From NCBI GenBank assembly GCA_009602725.1, contig WELB01000073.1, positions 199,764 through 263,763 of the forward strand: 64,000 nucleotides of DNA, given 5' to 3'. The stretch comes from Spirogloea muscicola. Its lineage: Eukaryota; Streptophyta; Zygnematophyceae; Spirogloeales; Spirogloeaceae. Under the pieces are notes generated by a model. It did no database searches, was not told where the DNA came from, and saw only the letters and a program-made list of their open reading frames with translations. This document shows positions 11,104 through 22,456 of the stretch, piece by piece. A program made the position numbers and the translations under genes. Position 1 is the first letter of the stretch. Each line of letters begins with the position of its first letter.

Positions 11104-11289
11104 CTGCTTCAATTTGCTTCGCAAGTATACGGTTACTGAGTGCCCCGTTACCAGTGTATGCATTCAGGAACCAGTGTCCAGGATTAAAGAGACCCTCCGA
11201 AGAGCGGCCCTAGCTAATTCATTTGAACCAGAGAGACCCTCCGAAGAGCGGCAGCTAATCCGATTAGCCAATGGAACTCGAGACAAGCC

Positions 11290-12520
11290 AGCACCTCGTC
11301 TTTTTTCGTGATCTAGGCAAGATGTAGCCAGTGGATACACGCAAGCAATCAATTTGAGAACGTTGTTTCAAAGAATATAATGTTCAGGGTTCAAGACTCG
11401 CAATGAGCAGCACAATAGTCAAGGCTGCTCACCATGGAGTCACCACGACCTCTCGCAGTCGCGAAGCGGATCCGCCAAATGCACACTAGCTGGGCACGCC
11501 GTCTGCTTTGGGCTCTACTCTCTCTGGGAGTTGGACGGACGCGGCCGCGGATGGCGCAGGCGGGGCAGGAGAGGTGAGGCTTGCGAGGCCAGCAGCTTGG
11601 CAGAGCATCGCTCGCCCCGGTTTGGGCCGGTCACGTCGAGATCCTAGCGCTGCCTGATGGGCAACCATTCGGCCGTTGGCTACGCTGGTTAGCTGGTCTG
11701 TTAGCTGGTCGTCTTGGACCATCTACGGACCCAGCGGCCCAACTGGCCCCGCTTGGGGCAGATAGGGGCTTCACGGCTTCGTTCCGCGTTCTCATTACCC
11801 CGCTAACAGGACATTTGTCAGGCTAGAATTTGCCTCCCTTTCAATTTCATGCGCACCGCGCGCCTTCTCTCCGCGACCGTTTCGCCACCGCTTCCACGCC
11901 CGCCCGCCCTCCGAAGCATCATCGCTACAGCCTTCTCTTGCTCTATGCAATACTGTTGCAGAAGTAGACGTGCATGATCACTAAAGCTGCCGTTCTGCGG
12001 ACATTTCAGCAGTAGCTTGAAAACGCAGGCTTGGCGTAGCAGCAGCATGGCAGCACTCTGTGCGATGATTATCTGGCACAAGCCCGACTGTGAATGTTCA
12101 ATGGCTGGCCAGTTGCGAGAAGCTGCAGGTCCAGCTTCCGAAAAGGGATGCCGCAGGTCAGCACGACTGTAAGCGCCAACAATGAAGGGACCCTAGGCCA
12201 CTGAGGGGCAACGCTCACCTCCGGCAGTCCAAGCTGCCAGTGGCCAAAGTAGTCCTCTCTCTACAATTCGTAGGACATGACGTGCCAGCCTACTTTCACT
12301 GTAGCAGGTCGTGGGGATCACCTTGAAATGAGAACCAGTGTGCAAGCCCCAGACAGGCCTCTGTGCCTGTTTAGGGACTTTCTATCATGTATAGAATCTT
12401 ATCCCACATTTGTTTTGCTTCGGGTAGAATACGCAAGTGAAATTGTCATCTACATTCTCAGAAATCGCTGACATTACCTTTTAATCTTTCTCGACGAGAC
12501 ATTGTATGTAGGCTGAACAA
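11290..12520. other. No gene recognised
   Basis: Mixed unique sequence. The second short repeat family occurs near 11790-11870. Frames such as 11818-12081 (minus) have no recognisable domain. I can support nothing else here. Confidence 0.5.
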
Positions 12521-12522
12521 CG

Positions 12523-13160
12523 CCTTGAAGATTCCTATCCTGTGCATTGTCATCTTCCATTTCCAGGAATATAATTTAACCGCCGGTGAATCTTAAAACT
12601 AGCGCCGCTGGAGAAGTGATGTCAAATAGCCCAAGTGGGCCCATAACCTGTTGAGTTTCTGAGCTTCCGGATTGACAAGTAACAATTGGATTAGTAGTGG
12701 ACTTTCAGTGGGGTTCTCAACTACATCGTCAAGACCTTCTCGATCTACAATAGAATCATACGTACGTGGAGTGGAATCAGAATCTTCTAGGCCTGTCTTA
12801 GTAGAAACGTCTGAATTACCATTGAAAATAGCATTTCCAGATGAAGACCGTTCAGCTAAAACAGGCCTAGAAAATTAGGATTTCATTTCACCTACGTATG
12901 ATTCTATTGTAGATCGAGAAGGTCTTGATGATGTAGTCGATTATGCACCCACTAAAAACCTGAGTGTTACTACTCAATCTGGATGCTCAGAAATGCAACA
13001 ATTTGTAAGCCCACTAGGGCTGTTTGACACAACAGGTTATGAGCCCACTAGGGCTGTTTAACATCATTTCTCCAGCGGTGGTAATCTCAGTATTCACTGG
13101 CAACATTTTCTCTTCCTGGAAATGGAAGATGACAATGCACCTTCAGGACAGGATTCTTTA
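12523..13160. repeat. ~640-bp imperfect foldback (inverted duplication)
   Basis: The left half (about 12523-12812) is the reverse complement of the right half (about 12845-13160), with a loop near 12813-12845. Checkable arm pairs are: 12543-12568 with 13114-13139 (CATCTTCCATTTCC / GGAAATGGAAGATG); about 12725-12764 with 12893-12932 (CTACAATAGAATCATACGTA / TACGTATGATTCTATTGTAG); and 12785-12800 with 12856-12872 (around AGGCCTGT / ACAGGCCT). A phrase GCCCACTAGGGCTGTTT is also duplicated within the right arm. GC is lower than in the surroundings and there is no convincing coding frame. Confidence 0.85.
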
Positions 13161-13420
13161 TCTCTTTGTTGATGGTTCGGATCAGAAGCATTGCCGGAAG
13201 TGTAACGCACATCTCAATCGAATTCTCATAAGAGGCAGGAAGCATCAGAGCTGCTGCTAATTCTACAATAACAAATTACAATAAATGCCAACTGCAAAAA
13301 TTGCGGCTGCAGCAGAGTGTAACCAGGGCACGCTCACGTCCATATGCAACCTTAAAGTGCTATCGAAATCTCTGCTTCCTTTTGCGTGGGCTCCTGCTCG
13401 TAGTTCTCTAGCTGTCCTAC

Positions 13421-14590
13421 CTACCAGTCAGTGCCAAGGTTGCGTGATTCGTAGAGCTGCACGATGTCCTGCAGCAGGGGCGTCGCCGCCTCTAGGAATC
13501 TGGCCGCCTCTCTCTTCCACGACGTCTCTGTGGACCTCCATACAGCCAAGAGCGTACGGTGAGGTGACATTGATCCTATGAGTTTGGCATCCACGTTGGA
13601 ACCTCCCTTGAAAGTCAAGCTGTGGGTGCTACCCTTGTTGTACGCATGGAGTAGGCTAGGCGCACCAGGATCTCGACACAGCACTGATGGCTGCAGGCAG
13701 TGCATTGGCAGCGCAGGGCAATACCAGCACAAAGAGCCGCTGCCTAGTGATTAATATCGATTAATATCGAGGCTTCCACAGTAGAATGCGGGCAGACTCA
13801 TCACAAACAGCTCCTGCAGTGAAAACTCTTACCGTCTTCCTTGAGTTTCCTCAGGAACTGGGTCTTGGTTGGCAGCGTGTGCATGCCCAAACCGACAGCC
13901 TTGCGGATGCTCCAGCTGTGGTGAGGCGCGAAGATGCGAACATAGGCGTCCTGAGCCGCCTGCTTCAAGGTCATCTCACTGAGCAAGCCGTACAGGCAAC
14001 CGGTCGTCAACGCTGCCCCATGGCTTACGCTACGCTTGGGATCGGCAGCGAGTGACCGCTCAGCCTCATCAGACGACACGCGCGCCGCCTCAGCAACCCA
14101 GGCCTCCCCAATGCCTCACCAGCTTCCGGAGCTGTGACGAAAGCCCGGTCGGCTCTTTCAGCTGGCCGACCCGGCAGCTGGCAGCGAAGGTCGCCTCATA
14201 GTGGCATACCTGGAGGCGATGAGCGACGCAAAGAGCAGGGCGACGAAGTCGAGGCCGCGCTTGATGCGGAGGAGGTTGCGGGTGTGGCTCAGGGCCTTGC
14301 ACACGGTGCCGGCGCTGTGGTCAGCCTCCACAACGGCGTCCAGCGTCGCGAAGCGCCGGGCGGCGCCCTCGAGGTCCTTTACCTGCGCCGCCGCCACCGC
14401 GCGGCTTGACGAGCGGTCCTAGGATTTAGGGTTTAGGGTTTACAGTTTTAGGGTTCTGCCACGCCACCTTGCTCACGTAGTCTCGCTCGGCGAAGCCAAA
14501 GACGACGCCGAGGTGGCGGAAGAGCACCGCGATCTGAGCCGCGGCCAGCGCAAAAGCGGCGGCGGGCACGGCGCCGCCTTTTGCGCGCCC
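13421..14590 (-). CDS. ACD11-like glycolipid transfer protein (GLTP fold)
   Basis: Four exons can be defined on the minus strand. Exon A runs from about 14590 or further to 14468 (FGFAERDYVSK). Exon B is 14382-14210 (LDAVVEADHSAGTVCKAL, SHTRNLLRIKRGLDFV). Exon C is 13978-13833 (EMTLKQAAQDAYVRIFAPHH, then SWSIRKAVGLGMHTLPTKT). Exon D is 13527-13421 (FLEAATPLLQDIVQLYESRN, then LGTDW, stop). All three introns are GT-AG and the phases agree. Residues matching the headgroup site of Arabidopsis ACD11 are present: the Asp and Lys of DYVSK, two Arg in HTRNLLR and the His pair in APHHSW. The family moves ceramide-1-phosphate or sphingolipids between membranes and is cytosolic; here function is inferred from homology. 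The N-terminus runs into Ala/Pro repeats with one N at 14624, and its start codon is unresolved. Confidence 0.88.
14423..14456. repeat. Interstitial telomere-type repeat inside an intron
   Basis: GGATTTAGGGTTTAGGG continues as GTTTACAGTTTTAGGG. This is two perfect and several degenerate TTTAGGG units. It occupies much of the 85-bp intron (14383-14467) of the ACD11-like gene. Shorter telomere-like pieces occur at 39374-39389 and near 930-955. Confidence 0.85.
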
Positions 14591-14626
14591 GGGGCCCGCC
14601 GCCGCCGCCGCCGCCGCCTCCCGNGC

Positions 14627-14663
<37 letters not shown>

Positions 14664-14699
14664 CTCTCCGAGGACCTCTGGTCTCTAAACCAAGCGCCA

Positions 14700-16430
14700 A
14701 GTGGCCATCTGCCACGTGGCTCGATCGGGGAATTCGCTAGTGGGACGGCCTTCGCTAGTAGAGCTCAAGGCAGCGGGTGCCGCGGCGAGGAGTGCGGCGG
14801 GCGCTGCGGCGTGCAACGCGGCGCCGCCCTCGCTGCTGAGACAGCAGCATGGGGGAAAGGAGCTCCGGCGTCCTCCTGCCGGCGCCGTCGGCGCTGCCGC
14901 CGTCGCCGCTGCTCGGGCAGCCTCAGCCCGCGCGGTCATGGTTGCGAGAGCGGGATCTCGGTTCGCCGCGGCCTACGCTGCCACCCACAACGGCGCAGTC
15001 GCCATTGAGCTGCAGCACGAAATACCAAGTCACGGCAAGAGTGCAGCTTGTGACGACGAGAAAGAAGCTTCCAGTGTAGCTCGCCCTCCCGTCTCAGTGG
15101 AGTAGCCGGCGATGTTGTCCGAGCGGGTCGCGAGGACATAAGTCCAGCTTATCATCCTCTACTGCGTCCAGGATATAATCTCTTGGAAGCTCCACAATCC
15201 ACAAGTGTCCAACAGCAGCAAAGATATAGCCCAGTGACCGCAACCATGCGATTGAAGCAACCATGGCTCTTGCAAGATGGTTGATGGGCCCAAGCCTTGC
15301 GCACTGGCGCAGGTGCTGGCATGCGACAGGCTGCCAAGACGAGCCACGACAGGCAGACCGCTGCAGGGCTTCTTGAGCTACTGCTCGCTCCAATCCACCT
15401 TCCTGTACACACAGCATGCTAATCTTGATGATAGGTGTCTGAGGTAAGCAAGCTCCACGTCAGACCAAGCCAGCCGTGCCCTCTGCACCTCCTGCAATGG
15501 CAGACCTCTGTCCTTGACGGACATTCTCTCGCTCAGTGGCTGCTGGCTTCGCTGCCGCAGCATCAGGCAATGTTTCTGTGGCCCTCTGGAATTTGTCGCA
15601 TCAGGCACAAGTGTAGCTTCCTCCAGGAGGACCTTTCCCTGTCGCTGTTTGCCCAGATCACGATTCTGAAGCACCAACAACATTGCGTAGAAGCACGATT
15701 TGCTGGCGTCCAAGTGGACCAGGTTGTTCCAGCGGGCCTTCACGAGGCAATTGCGAAGCTGAGATGTGAGATTTAGCGCCTCATTTGGACGTCTTCCCTG
15801 CAGTTCGCGCCGCTTTGAGTACAAGCAGGTAGGCATGCCAAGTGGCTCTGATTTGACGGGCAGTGCAACACATGCTTAGGTTCAGAGTTCAAGTCTACTA
15901 TTGAGGGCTAAGATTGAAGAGGGTGTAGGGCACTCAGCTGAGAGTCTCTGGCCAAGGAGCCACCTGTTATGGCCATCCTCATTTCCTGTTCACACTTCCA
16001 CCTCATGATGATTCGCAGCGAGCCTCTTTTTGAGGTGCCATAGTCATGTACGCTGCCCCGGTACTAGTCATTTGCTCGTGTCATCACCCTCTTGCTTCTG
16101 ACCAAGCTTCCCCCTCGCCTATCATACTGCCTCTCCTTGAGGGCCCCGAAGAACCTCAAAACACGTGCGACGGTCTGTGTTTCAGTCAACATGCATGCCG
16201 CTCCCTCACAGGAAGCTCAATCAGGTTGCAATGTGGGTTGTGCAGTCATGAGTTGCAGAACGCCTGAATAGTGGGAGCTGCTCCTCATCCAACAATGAAC
16301 ACGTGTGCAAGCTCCTGTCTTTGAGGTCCGGGCTCCTTAGACAGACCTCTTTCATGGAACAACTCCGGCATGACTGTGGAGAAGGACATGAAAGATCACA
16401 AACAGAGCTTGCGTACAAGAGTGTGAATTG
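14700..16430. other. No gene recognised; one minus-strand ORF
   Basis: 14700-15100 is extremely GC-rich and open in several frames; it may hold the 5' part of the ACD11-like gene. On the minus strand 15378-15836 (152 codons) and 15094-15417 are open and hydrophilic to mixed, but I recognise no domain or splice-connected family. 15840-16430 shows only short frames. Confidence 0.4.
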
Positions 16431-16439
16431 CACGAGTGA

Positions 16440-17830
16440 GAAATGTTTAGTCACTGCCATGGCCAGCTTTCAGACCCCCATGCCAGAGCAGGCTACGGTG
16501 GCAATTTTGCGGCAGACGACTCGGGCCCCCTTCCACCCGCCGCCACCACCATGGCTGCTGCTGCCGCCACCTCCGTCGACGCCGCCGCCGTCACCTCCGT
16601 CGACGCCGCCGCTGTCGCAGATCCATCGCGGTACGGCTTATCTACGGATTTCAAGGCCCTTCTGTCCGCCACACTGGGCCGCTAGACATTGCGGACCGCC
16701 AGGAAAGCTGACTGCTGCCTTCAGGACGACAGATGGACATCTGTGGCGATGCAAGGCTGCGCAACTTACGACACCATCAGAATCCCGGCTTCACGAAGCG
16801 GTTGCGAGGCGAGCAGCAGCGACTTGCTCTGAAGGGAGAGCGGCATGGACCTGCTCCCCGACACAGCCGCAAGCAGAGCGCCTAATTTGCTCATAAGGGG
16901 AGTGGCAGCGACCCGTTCCCTTCACGGCGCGAGGAGAACAGCACATACCTCTCTGCTCTTGGGATAGTGCGACGACGCCTATTACTCCTAAAGCAGCAGA
17001 GTTCTGCTCTCAGGATGGCGCAAGGAGGGGCAGCAGAGATCTGCTCCTAGGGAGAGCGCCAACGACCGGCACCCAATATGGCGCCACAGACGCCAGTCGA
17101 TCGCAGAGCAGCAGAGATCTGCTCTTGGATGGCGCAATGATGCCCGTGGAGATGAGCAGCACAGACATGCTCCCTGGAGACCCCAAACACTCTCACAATA
17201 GCCGAGGACATTACAGTGTTGCATGAAAGTCTGCTCGTGGAGGCCTGGGACAGCAAGAAGAGGCGAGCACAACCCCTTGCAAAGACGCCAATGACGACGG
17301 AGGATGCTGCAGGATGAGCCCAGCGGACCGCAGCAACAGAGAGAGCAGATTCCAGCTCCCGGTATCTCCTGCACTAGACACCCATGCCAGGAGCAGATTG
17401 CCTGTCACAAAACGCTGGCGCAAACCGCCCACATTGGGGGAGAGAGCACATTGCTGCTCCCAGGGTGGCCAAAGACGCCCATGGTTACCAAGGAAGCAGA
17501 GCGCTGCTCCCAGGATGCCCAGAGGAAGTTGGCAGTGGCGAAGCGAAGCCGAGCGCTGCTCCGCGGACGCCCCGCAGACAAGCATGCAGCAGAGGACAAC
17601 AGAGTCTTGCTCCTAGTATGGCTCGTGGAGGACGGAGTTGGCAAGGAGACGCGAGCACAGCCCCTCGCGCTACAACTTACAGGCCCACATGTGTGCCTTG
17701 CTCTGACCACTGCAGCAGCACCCATACATACTGTGATGCTCCTCACTTGGAGCACCATTTGGATTATGGTGGGCCTCAGGTGGCCTAAGTCACTGTTGAC
17801 AACAGCGACCAGGCCTTCAAATTGACGAGC
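16440..17830 (+). repeat. Degenerate repeat block, copy 1 (with ~75-bp units)
   Basis: The block begins with an Ala/Thr/Val-coding or Pro-coding trinucleotide-rich run (16540-16620), then YGLSTDFKALLSATLGR, stop. From about 16780 to 17660 it continues as degenerate units of roughly 70-80 bp built on GCAGCAGNGATCTGCTCC...GCGCAANGACGCC. The same order (triplet run, an ALETLLSVTLSRR counterpart, then the GCAATGATGCCCGTAGAGGTGAGCAG unit) recurs at 26380-27050. No intact protein is visible. Confidence 0.6.
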
Positions 17831-17839
17831 AGCTGGGAC

Positions 17840-19240
17840 AGTTGATCTGCACTATGACTTCCTCGGCGCTGAGGCTGACCGCTTGACGGCAGCCGCTCAG
17901 GAGCTCCAAGAGCATGTAGAGTATGAAGACTCCGAGGTGTGGCAGCTTCACCATATGCAGCACAGGATGAAGTCAGCATTCTACCAGTTATGCTGAGAGT
18001 GATGCTCTCACACGATTCGGTGAAGGTTATGAAAGCCCAGCTCAAGGAGACAACACTATCTGATGGATCTGCTCAATAAGACCCGGGCTTGCAGGCGAGC
18101 TGCATTGAGTGGAGCATCTGTTTGTAACAGGGAGGTGGGCCTACGGGCGGCTGGTGAAGAGCGAGCTACAACCTGCAGGCGAGCCTCCGAGGTGCACAGT
18201 AGATGACTAGCGGGCACAATCTTGAGCTTGAGCAGCACAAGGCATCTCTGATATACAATAGCAAGTATATTGGCAAGAGATTGGGTAGCTAGCACCGTGG
18301 AGGCATATCTAATCGACGCACGAAGGTCTGATTAGCTGCAGATCGAGGCAGGAGCTTGGAGCCGCATTTTGTGCAGCAGAGGTTGACGACTGTAAGTAAG
18401 CGGGACCTTGAAGAAAGCATTAGAGAGAGCTGTAAAGAAGACAGCTCTAGAAGGCCTGTGGCAGACTGCTTCGAAGCTGGTGATATGGAAGAGCAGGAAG
18501 TCCAGGCGCTTCAGAGAAGAAGGTGATAGCAAAGAGCGGGAACTCCAGGCGCTTATAGAGGGAAATATTCATCAGATTTACGAGCTAAATGATGCAGGTT
18601 GGCGCTCTCTGAAGGCACAGTGAAGTAACTGCAGCAAAATTGGGAAAGAGCAGGGCTTACACGAATTTACTGGCAGCGCGCATGCAGATGCTTCTGTAAG
18701 AATTACTGGCGGTGCGAGATGCAGATGGTGAAGGCTGAAGTTGCTGAGAGCAGCAAGGTGGATTACTAGCAGCAGGAGATGCTAGAGGTGGAGATTGCAG
18801 TGGTCAAGATGTTCCACTCCTAAGAGGTGCAAATCTCCATCACAGGTCTTCAGGGCTGGCAGAGGTGGAGCGTGCCAGGTCAGAGCTTGATGCCAGCATG
18901 TGGAAGGTCAAGGTGGGCAACTAATCCTCCAAGAAATATTTCAGCGCATCAAGGATGGGCACAATGGCAAGTACCAGACGCTGGACCACCTTGCACCAAC
19001 CACAAGAAGCACCACGACGGCAGCAGCAGCATGGTGCACAGTGCCAACAGTCATGGTCCCGGCGACAGGGATACACTGGTCGCGTGGGCAAGCACGACAA
19101 TACTGGGACAACTCAAAAGTTGTCTTCCACGTGGAGGACCTGGTCGACGACGACGAGGAGCAAGACCAGCAGACATGCGATTGAGAGCAAACCTGGACAT
19201 GAAGATCACGCTGCAAGGTGAGCCCGCATCGCACTAAGTT
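17840..19240 (+). pseudogene. Helical or coiled-coil-like coding remnants, family unknown
   Basis: Several short plus-strand frames look coding but are broken. About 17840-17995 reads as Glu/Gln/His-rich helix (LTAAAQELQEHVEYEDSEVW). 18408-18623 reads as Lys/Arg/Glu-rich helix (ERELQALIEGNIHQIYELND). 18900-19184 ends in an acidic VDDDEEQDQQ tail. Stops and shifts separate them. The stretch near 18700 resembles 27270-27330, so it is probably the 3' extension of the same repeat block. Confidence 0.35.
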
Positions 19241-19384
19241 TTAGATGCAAGGTCTGCAACTGCAATGACGACACTCGAAAACTTGATAAGCTTGATAAGC
19301 ACCTTGGGCCAAAATCTGACGGGGCCAGCGAGGGGATGCAGAAGTCATGGAGAGTAGATTTTCGTGCTCTGCACCGGTGGACCT

Positions 19385-20540
19385 TGCCCATTCCTTTTGG
19401 GCTGGCCCCTCACAGCCATCGCCTCCACTTTGGATTAGCTCTTAAGAGTTGAGTAAGAATTTCTTGTCCTTTCTCTCTAATGGTGGGGCCCCCTTTAGTA
19501 GGATTCGTTTGCGGTCTGTTGCCTTAGCCCTTCTCTTTATTACTACTTACAAAATTGTACTGGTTTGGTTTAACTTTCATTCCATGCACACCGCGCGCCT
19601 TCTCTTCTCCTGACCGAGCATATGTGCAAGTGACTCTTCAAAGTGGGCGAGGGCTGTAAGAAGCCAGCCCACAGCTATCGGACAATGTCCAAAGGGCCAG
19701 ATGGCGCTTGAAGCACACAGCTATGCAAGTGGCTACAGCAGATGGGAGCCCTGTAAGCTGTGGTTAGCAGTCACGAGTCGAAATGACTTGCAAGGAAAAA
19801 GCAGCTCTTTCGATGGAAGGCTATGGCTGTGCAAAGCAAGCTCTTCCAAAGGGGGCGAGGGCTCTGAAAAGCCAGCAGACCGGACAAGGTCCGTAGGGGC
19901 CGGCAAGTGCTGAAACACACAACTAAGCAAGCACCACGAAGGATTGTGACTGTATAACCCTAGTAAGCAGCCGCAAGTCAGGAAGACTAGCAGCCGGAAA
20001 GCAATTCCTTTGATGATAGCCAGCGGCGGCAGCTAGAGCAGGGCCAGCTCGCATATGCAAGTGGTGGGCCAAGGACCGCTGGAAGGAAATGGACAGGCGC
20101 ACACTAAACACCTGCGCCAATGAGCCAGCGGCGTTGCAAAGTGAGCTCTTTCAAAGGGGGCGAGGTCTGTGAAAAGCCAGCCCAAGAAGATTGACAAGGT
20201 CCGAAGGGGCCAAAGGTCGCTGAAACACATGACTAAGCAAGTACCATGTAGGATACTAACTTAGTACCCTCTACTTAGGAGTCGCAAATCAGAAAGACTA
20301 GCCGCCGGAAAGCACATCCCTTGAGAAAGCCAGAGGCTGCAGCTAGAGCACGGCCAGCACGCAGGTGCAAGGCGTGGGTCATGGACCGCTGGAGGGATAT
20401 GGTCATACGCATACGAAAGACCTGCGCTACCGAGCCAGCGGCGTTGGAAGCCTGCTATTCATTCTTTCTCTGGGCTGGCCTCTCCCAGCCACCGCCCTCT
20501 CCTGGAAGCGTCTTTTCCCTCTGAGCTCTGTGCTCTGTGC
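19385..20540. mobile_element. Cluster of LINE 3' ends and hairpin modules
   Basis: A forward hairpin module lies at 19385-19445. Reverse modules at 19640-19700, 19845-19900 and 20135-20220 are the 3' UTRs of minus-strand family-1 LINE 3' ends at 19923-20120 (MAQVFSVRLSISFQRSLA ... LRLLTRV) and about 20275-20450. A forward module follows at 20450-20520. Each tail has the same order: LINE stop, GCTGCTTA-like spacer, CCCCTTCGGACCTTGTC, hairpin, CGCCCCCTTTGGAAGAGC. All copies are 5'-truncated. Confidence 0.7.
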
Positions 20541-21030
20541 TCTGAGCTCTGTGCTCACTCGAGGATATCTAGTGTCCCCCTTAGCCAGCTCATTGCCCCA
20601 TTACCAAAATAATTCTACGGCTCGAAGTGGCCTCCCTTTCAAATTCATGCCTTCTCTTTGAAGCCTGCTCGCCCCGCCGGGCGGGACACAGCGCGCAAGT
20701 CGGGTCAGAAGAAAGACTTTCAGTAAAAGACGACGAGAGGAAGACGCTTCCAGTAGAGGGGGATGGCTGTGAGTGGCCAGCCCAGAAAAAGAGAGAAAGA
20801 CGCTTCCAAGAGCGGGCGGTGGCTTGGGAGTGGCCAGCTTTGTCAGTCTTCAAAAAACACTGACAAAGCCGGTTTCAAAAGGTTATTACTGAGCTCCTAT
20901 ATATGCTGTGATCTCTTGCATGGCTGTGTGGTTTTGGCGCCTTTCGGCCCTTTGGACCATTATCTGTTCTTTCTGGGCTGGCTTTTTACAGCCCGCGCCC
21001 AACTTGGAAGAGCTCGCATCTTTACGAAAT
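20540..21030. repeat. Hairpin modules and a CTCTGTG microsatellite
   Basis: A short GAGCTCTGTGCTCTGTGCTC run is at 20522-20560. Reverse hairpin modules lie at about 20700-20860 and a forward one (GGGCTGGCTTTTTACAGCC) at 20940-21020. I see no gene. Confidence 0.6.
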
Positions 21031-21189
21031 AGCAAGCAAGAAATGTCCAGCCACTGAGACCCGATATCTCGCAGGCATTGCCACAAATCGGAAGAGCTAT
21101 TCCTTCGAAAGAGCTCTTCCAGCCAATTTCTTCCGAAAGCCCCGTCGCTGGCCAGGGGAGCGACCTCGTCCCGTCCCGCTGACGCTGGC

Positions 21190-21480
21190 GATGGACGTAC
21201 ATTGGGCGTTCGGCAATCGATGGCTGAACCTTCTGCAGTGGCTTGCACTGCGGGCCATCGATCGCCGGCAGGGACAGCAAGGTGAGCTGCCCGGCTTCAA
21301 CGCCGCCGGGTCGGTTGCCCAGGTGTTTTGTAAGCAGCTATCCATACCTTTCCACCCGTCCCAGGCTCACGCAGTGCACTTGCGGGCAGGCCGTGCCATG
21401 GCTGCTGCTTCTGGGTCTCGTGGGGTGCCTCCTTATCAGCTGCAATTTACTCCGAGTACCGGCTGCTGACTCGGGGTTAC
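21190..21480 (+). mobile_element. Family-1 LINE C-terminal fragment
   Basis: The frame reads MDVHWAFGNRWLNLLQWL and then FNAAGSVAQVFCKQLSI-like sequence ending in a broken RLLTRGY. This is the last part of the endonuclease domain plus the family C-terminus. It is 5'-truncated and frameshifted near 21470. Confidence 0.7.
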
Positions 21481-21589
21481 TAAGCTCCCATTCATTGAGG
21501 CTAGCATAGTTGTGTAATATTGGCGCCTTAGCCCTTTGGACCTTGTTCACTCTTGATGGGCTGGCCATTCACATTCTGCCTGGAGGGCT

Positions 21590-21950
21590 GGCCATGCAGC
21601 AGCGAACGCCGCCCGTAGCAACGCAGTAAAGTACCACCCGGCTGGGGACGAGTTCGTTCCCCTGGCCGTGGATGTGCACGGGGCTCACGGGTCGCAGTGG
21701 CTCGACCTGCTAGCCAGGCTTGCGTGGCGCGCTGTGTCCCGCAGGCAAGGTGAGCAGGCTGACTTCAACGCCGCTGGCTCCTTGGCCCACGTCTACCGCA
21801 TGCGCCTGTCCAGTTCCTTCAGCGGTCCATGGCCCACGCTTGCACCTGCGTGCTGGCCGTGCTCTCGCTGCAGCCTCTGGCTTTCGTCAGGTGGATTATT
21901 TTACGGCAGCTAGTCTTTCCGATTTGCGGCTCCTCAGTCTTAAATTAATC
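21590..21950 (+). mobile_element. Family-1 LINE C-terminal fragment
   Basis: It begins directly after a forward hairpin module (21535-21590). It encodes KYHPAGDEFVPLAVDVHGA and then DFNAAGSLAHVYRMRLS, with a frameshift before the LRLL end. Confidence 0.7.
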
Positions 21951-22009
21951 AGTGCTTCAACTCACCCCAGTTTGAGATAGCGCTTATGGCCCCTTCGTGC
22001 TTTGGCCCC

Positions 22010-22430
22010 TTCGAACCTTGTCATTTCTTTTCGGGCTCGCTTCTCACAACCCTTGCCCCCATTGGGAGAGCCATTTCTTCATTCACAGCCCCGGCCCCTT
22101 TGGAAGAGCATCACTTCCTCCTGTGAGGCCAGCCCAAAGTGAACAATGACAAGGTCTAAGGGGAAAAAAGTGCCGGAAGGCGCCAAAAAACGACTCTACT
22201 CTCCGTGACTTCTGCTGGGGCAGAAGTGGTCCTTGCAACGAAATTCAGAACAGAGCCAAAGCGCGGCCTGCCCGCAAGTGCACAGCATTAGCCAGGGAAC
22301 GCTGGAATAATACGGAACGAGAGCTAGCTCTCTCTCTCTTTCTACGAGAGCAAGCGCGGCCAGATTAAGTGGTGGCTGGGAGAGGCCAGCCCAAAAGAAT
22401 GGACAAGGTCTGAAGGAGTCGGAGTGCTAA
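22010..22430. repeat. Hairpin modules, both orientations
   Basis: A forward module at 22010-22100 (CCTTCGAACCTTGTC...GGGCTCGCTTCTCACAACCC) is followed by a reverse one at 22120-22180. A second reverse copy of the GCAAGCGCGGCCAGATTA subtype is at 22345-22420, the same subtype as the insert in the LINE at 44714-44777. The latter doubles as the 3' UTR of the LINE starting at 22457. Confidence 0.65.
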
Positions 22431-22456
22431 GGACTGAGACAGCAGTAAGCGAACTC

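Noticed and set aside
14473-14715. Arg-rich minus ORF near 14.6 kb
   Set aside because: It is an off-frame reading of a CGG/GCC repeat in the ACD11-like gene's first exon.
16303-16896. Pro-rich 197-codon ORF
   Set aside because: It is the shadow of a triplet repeat in a degenerate block; the other frame and the second copy at 26 kb show no conserved intact product.
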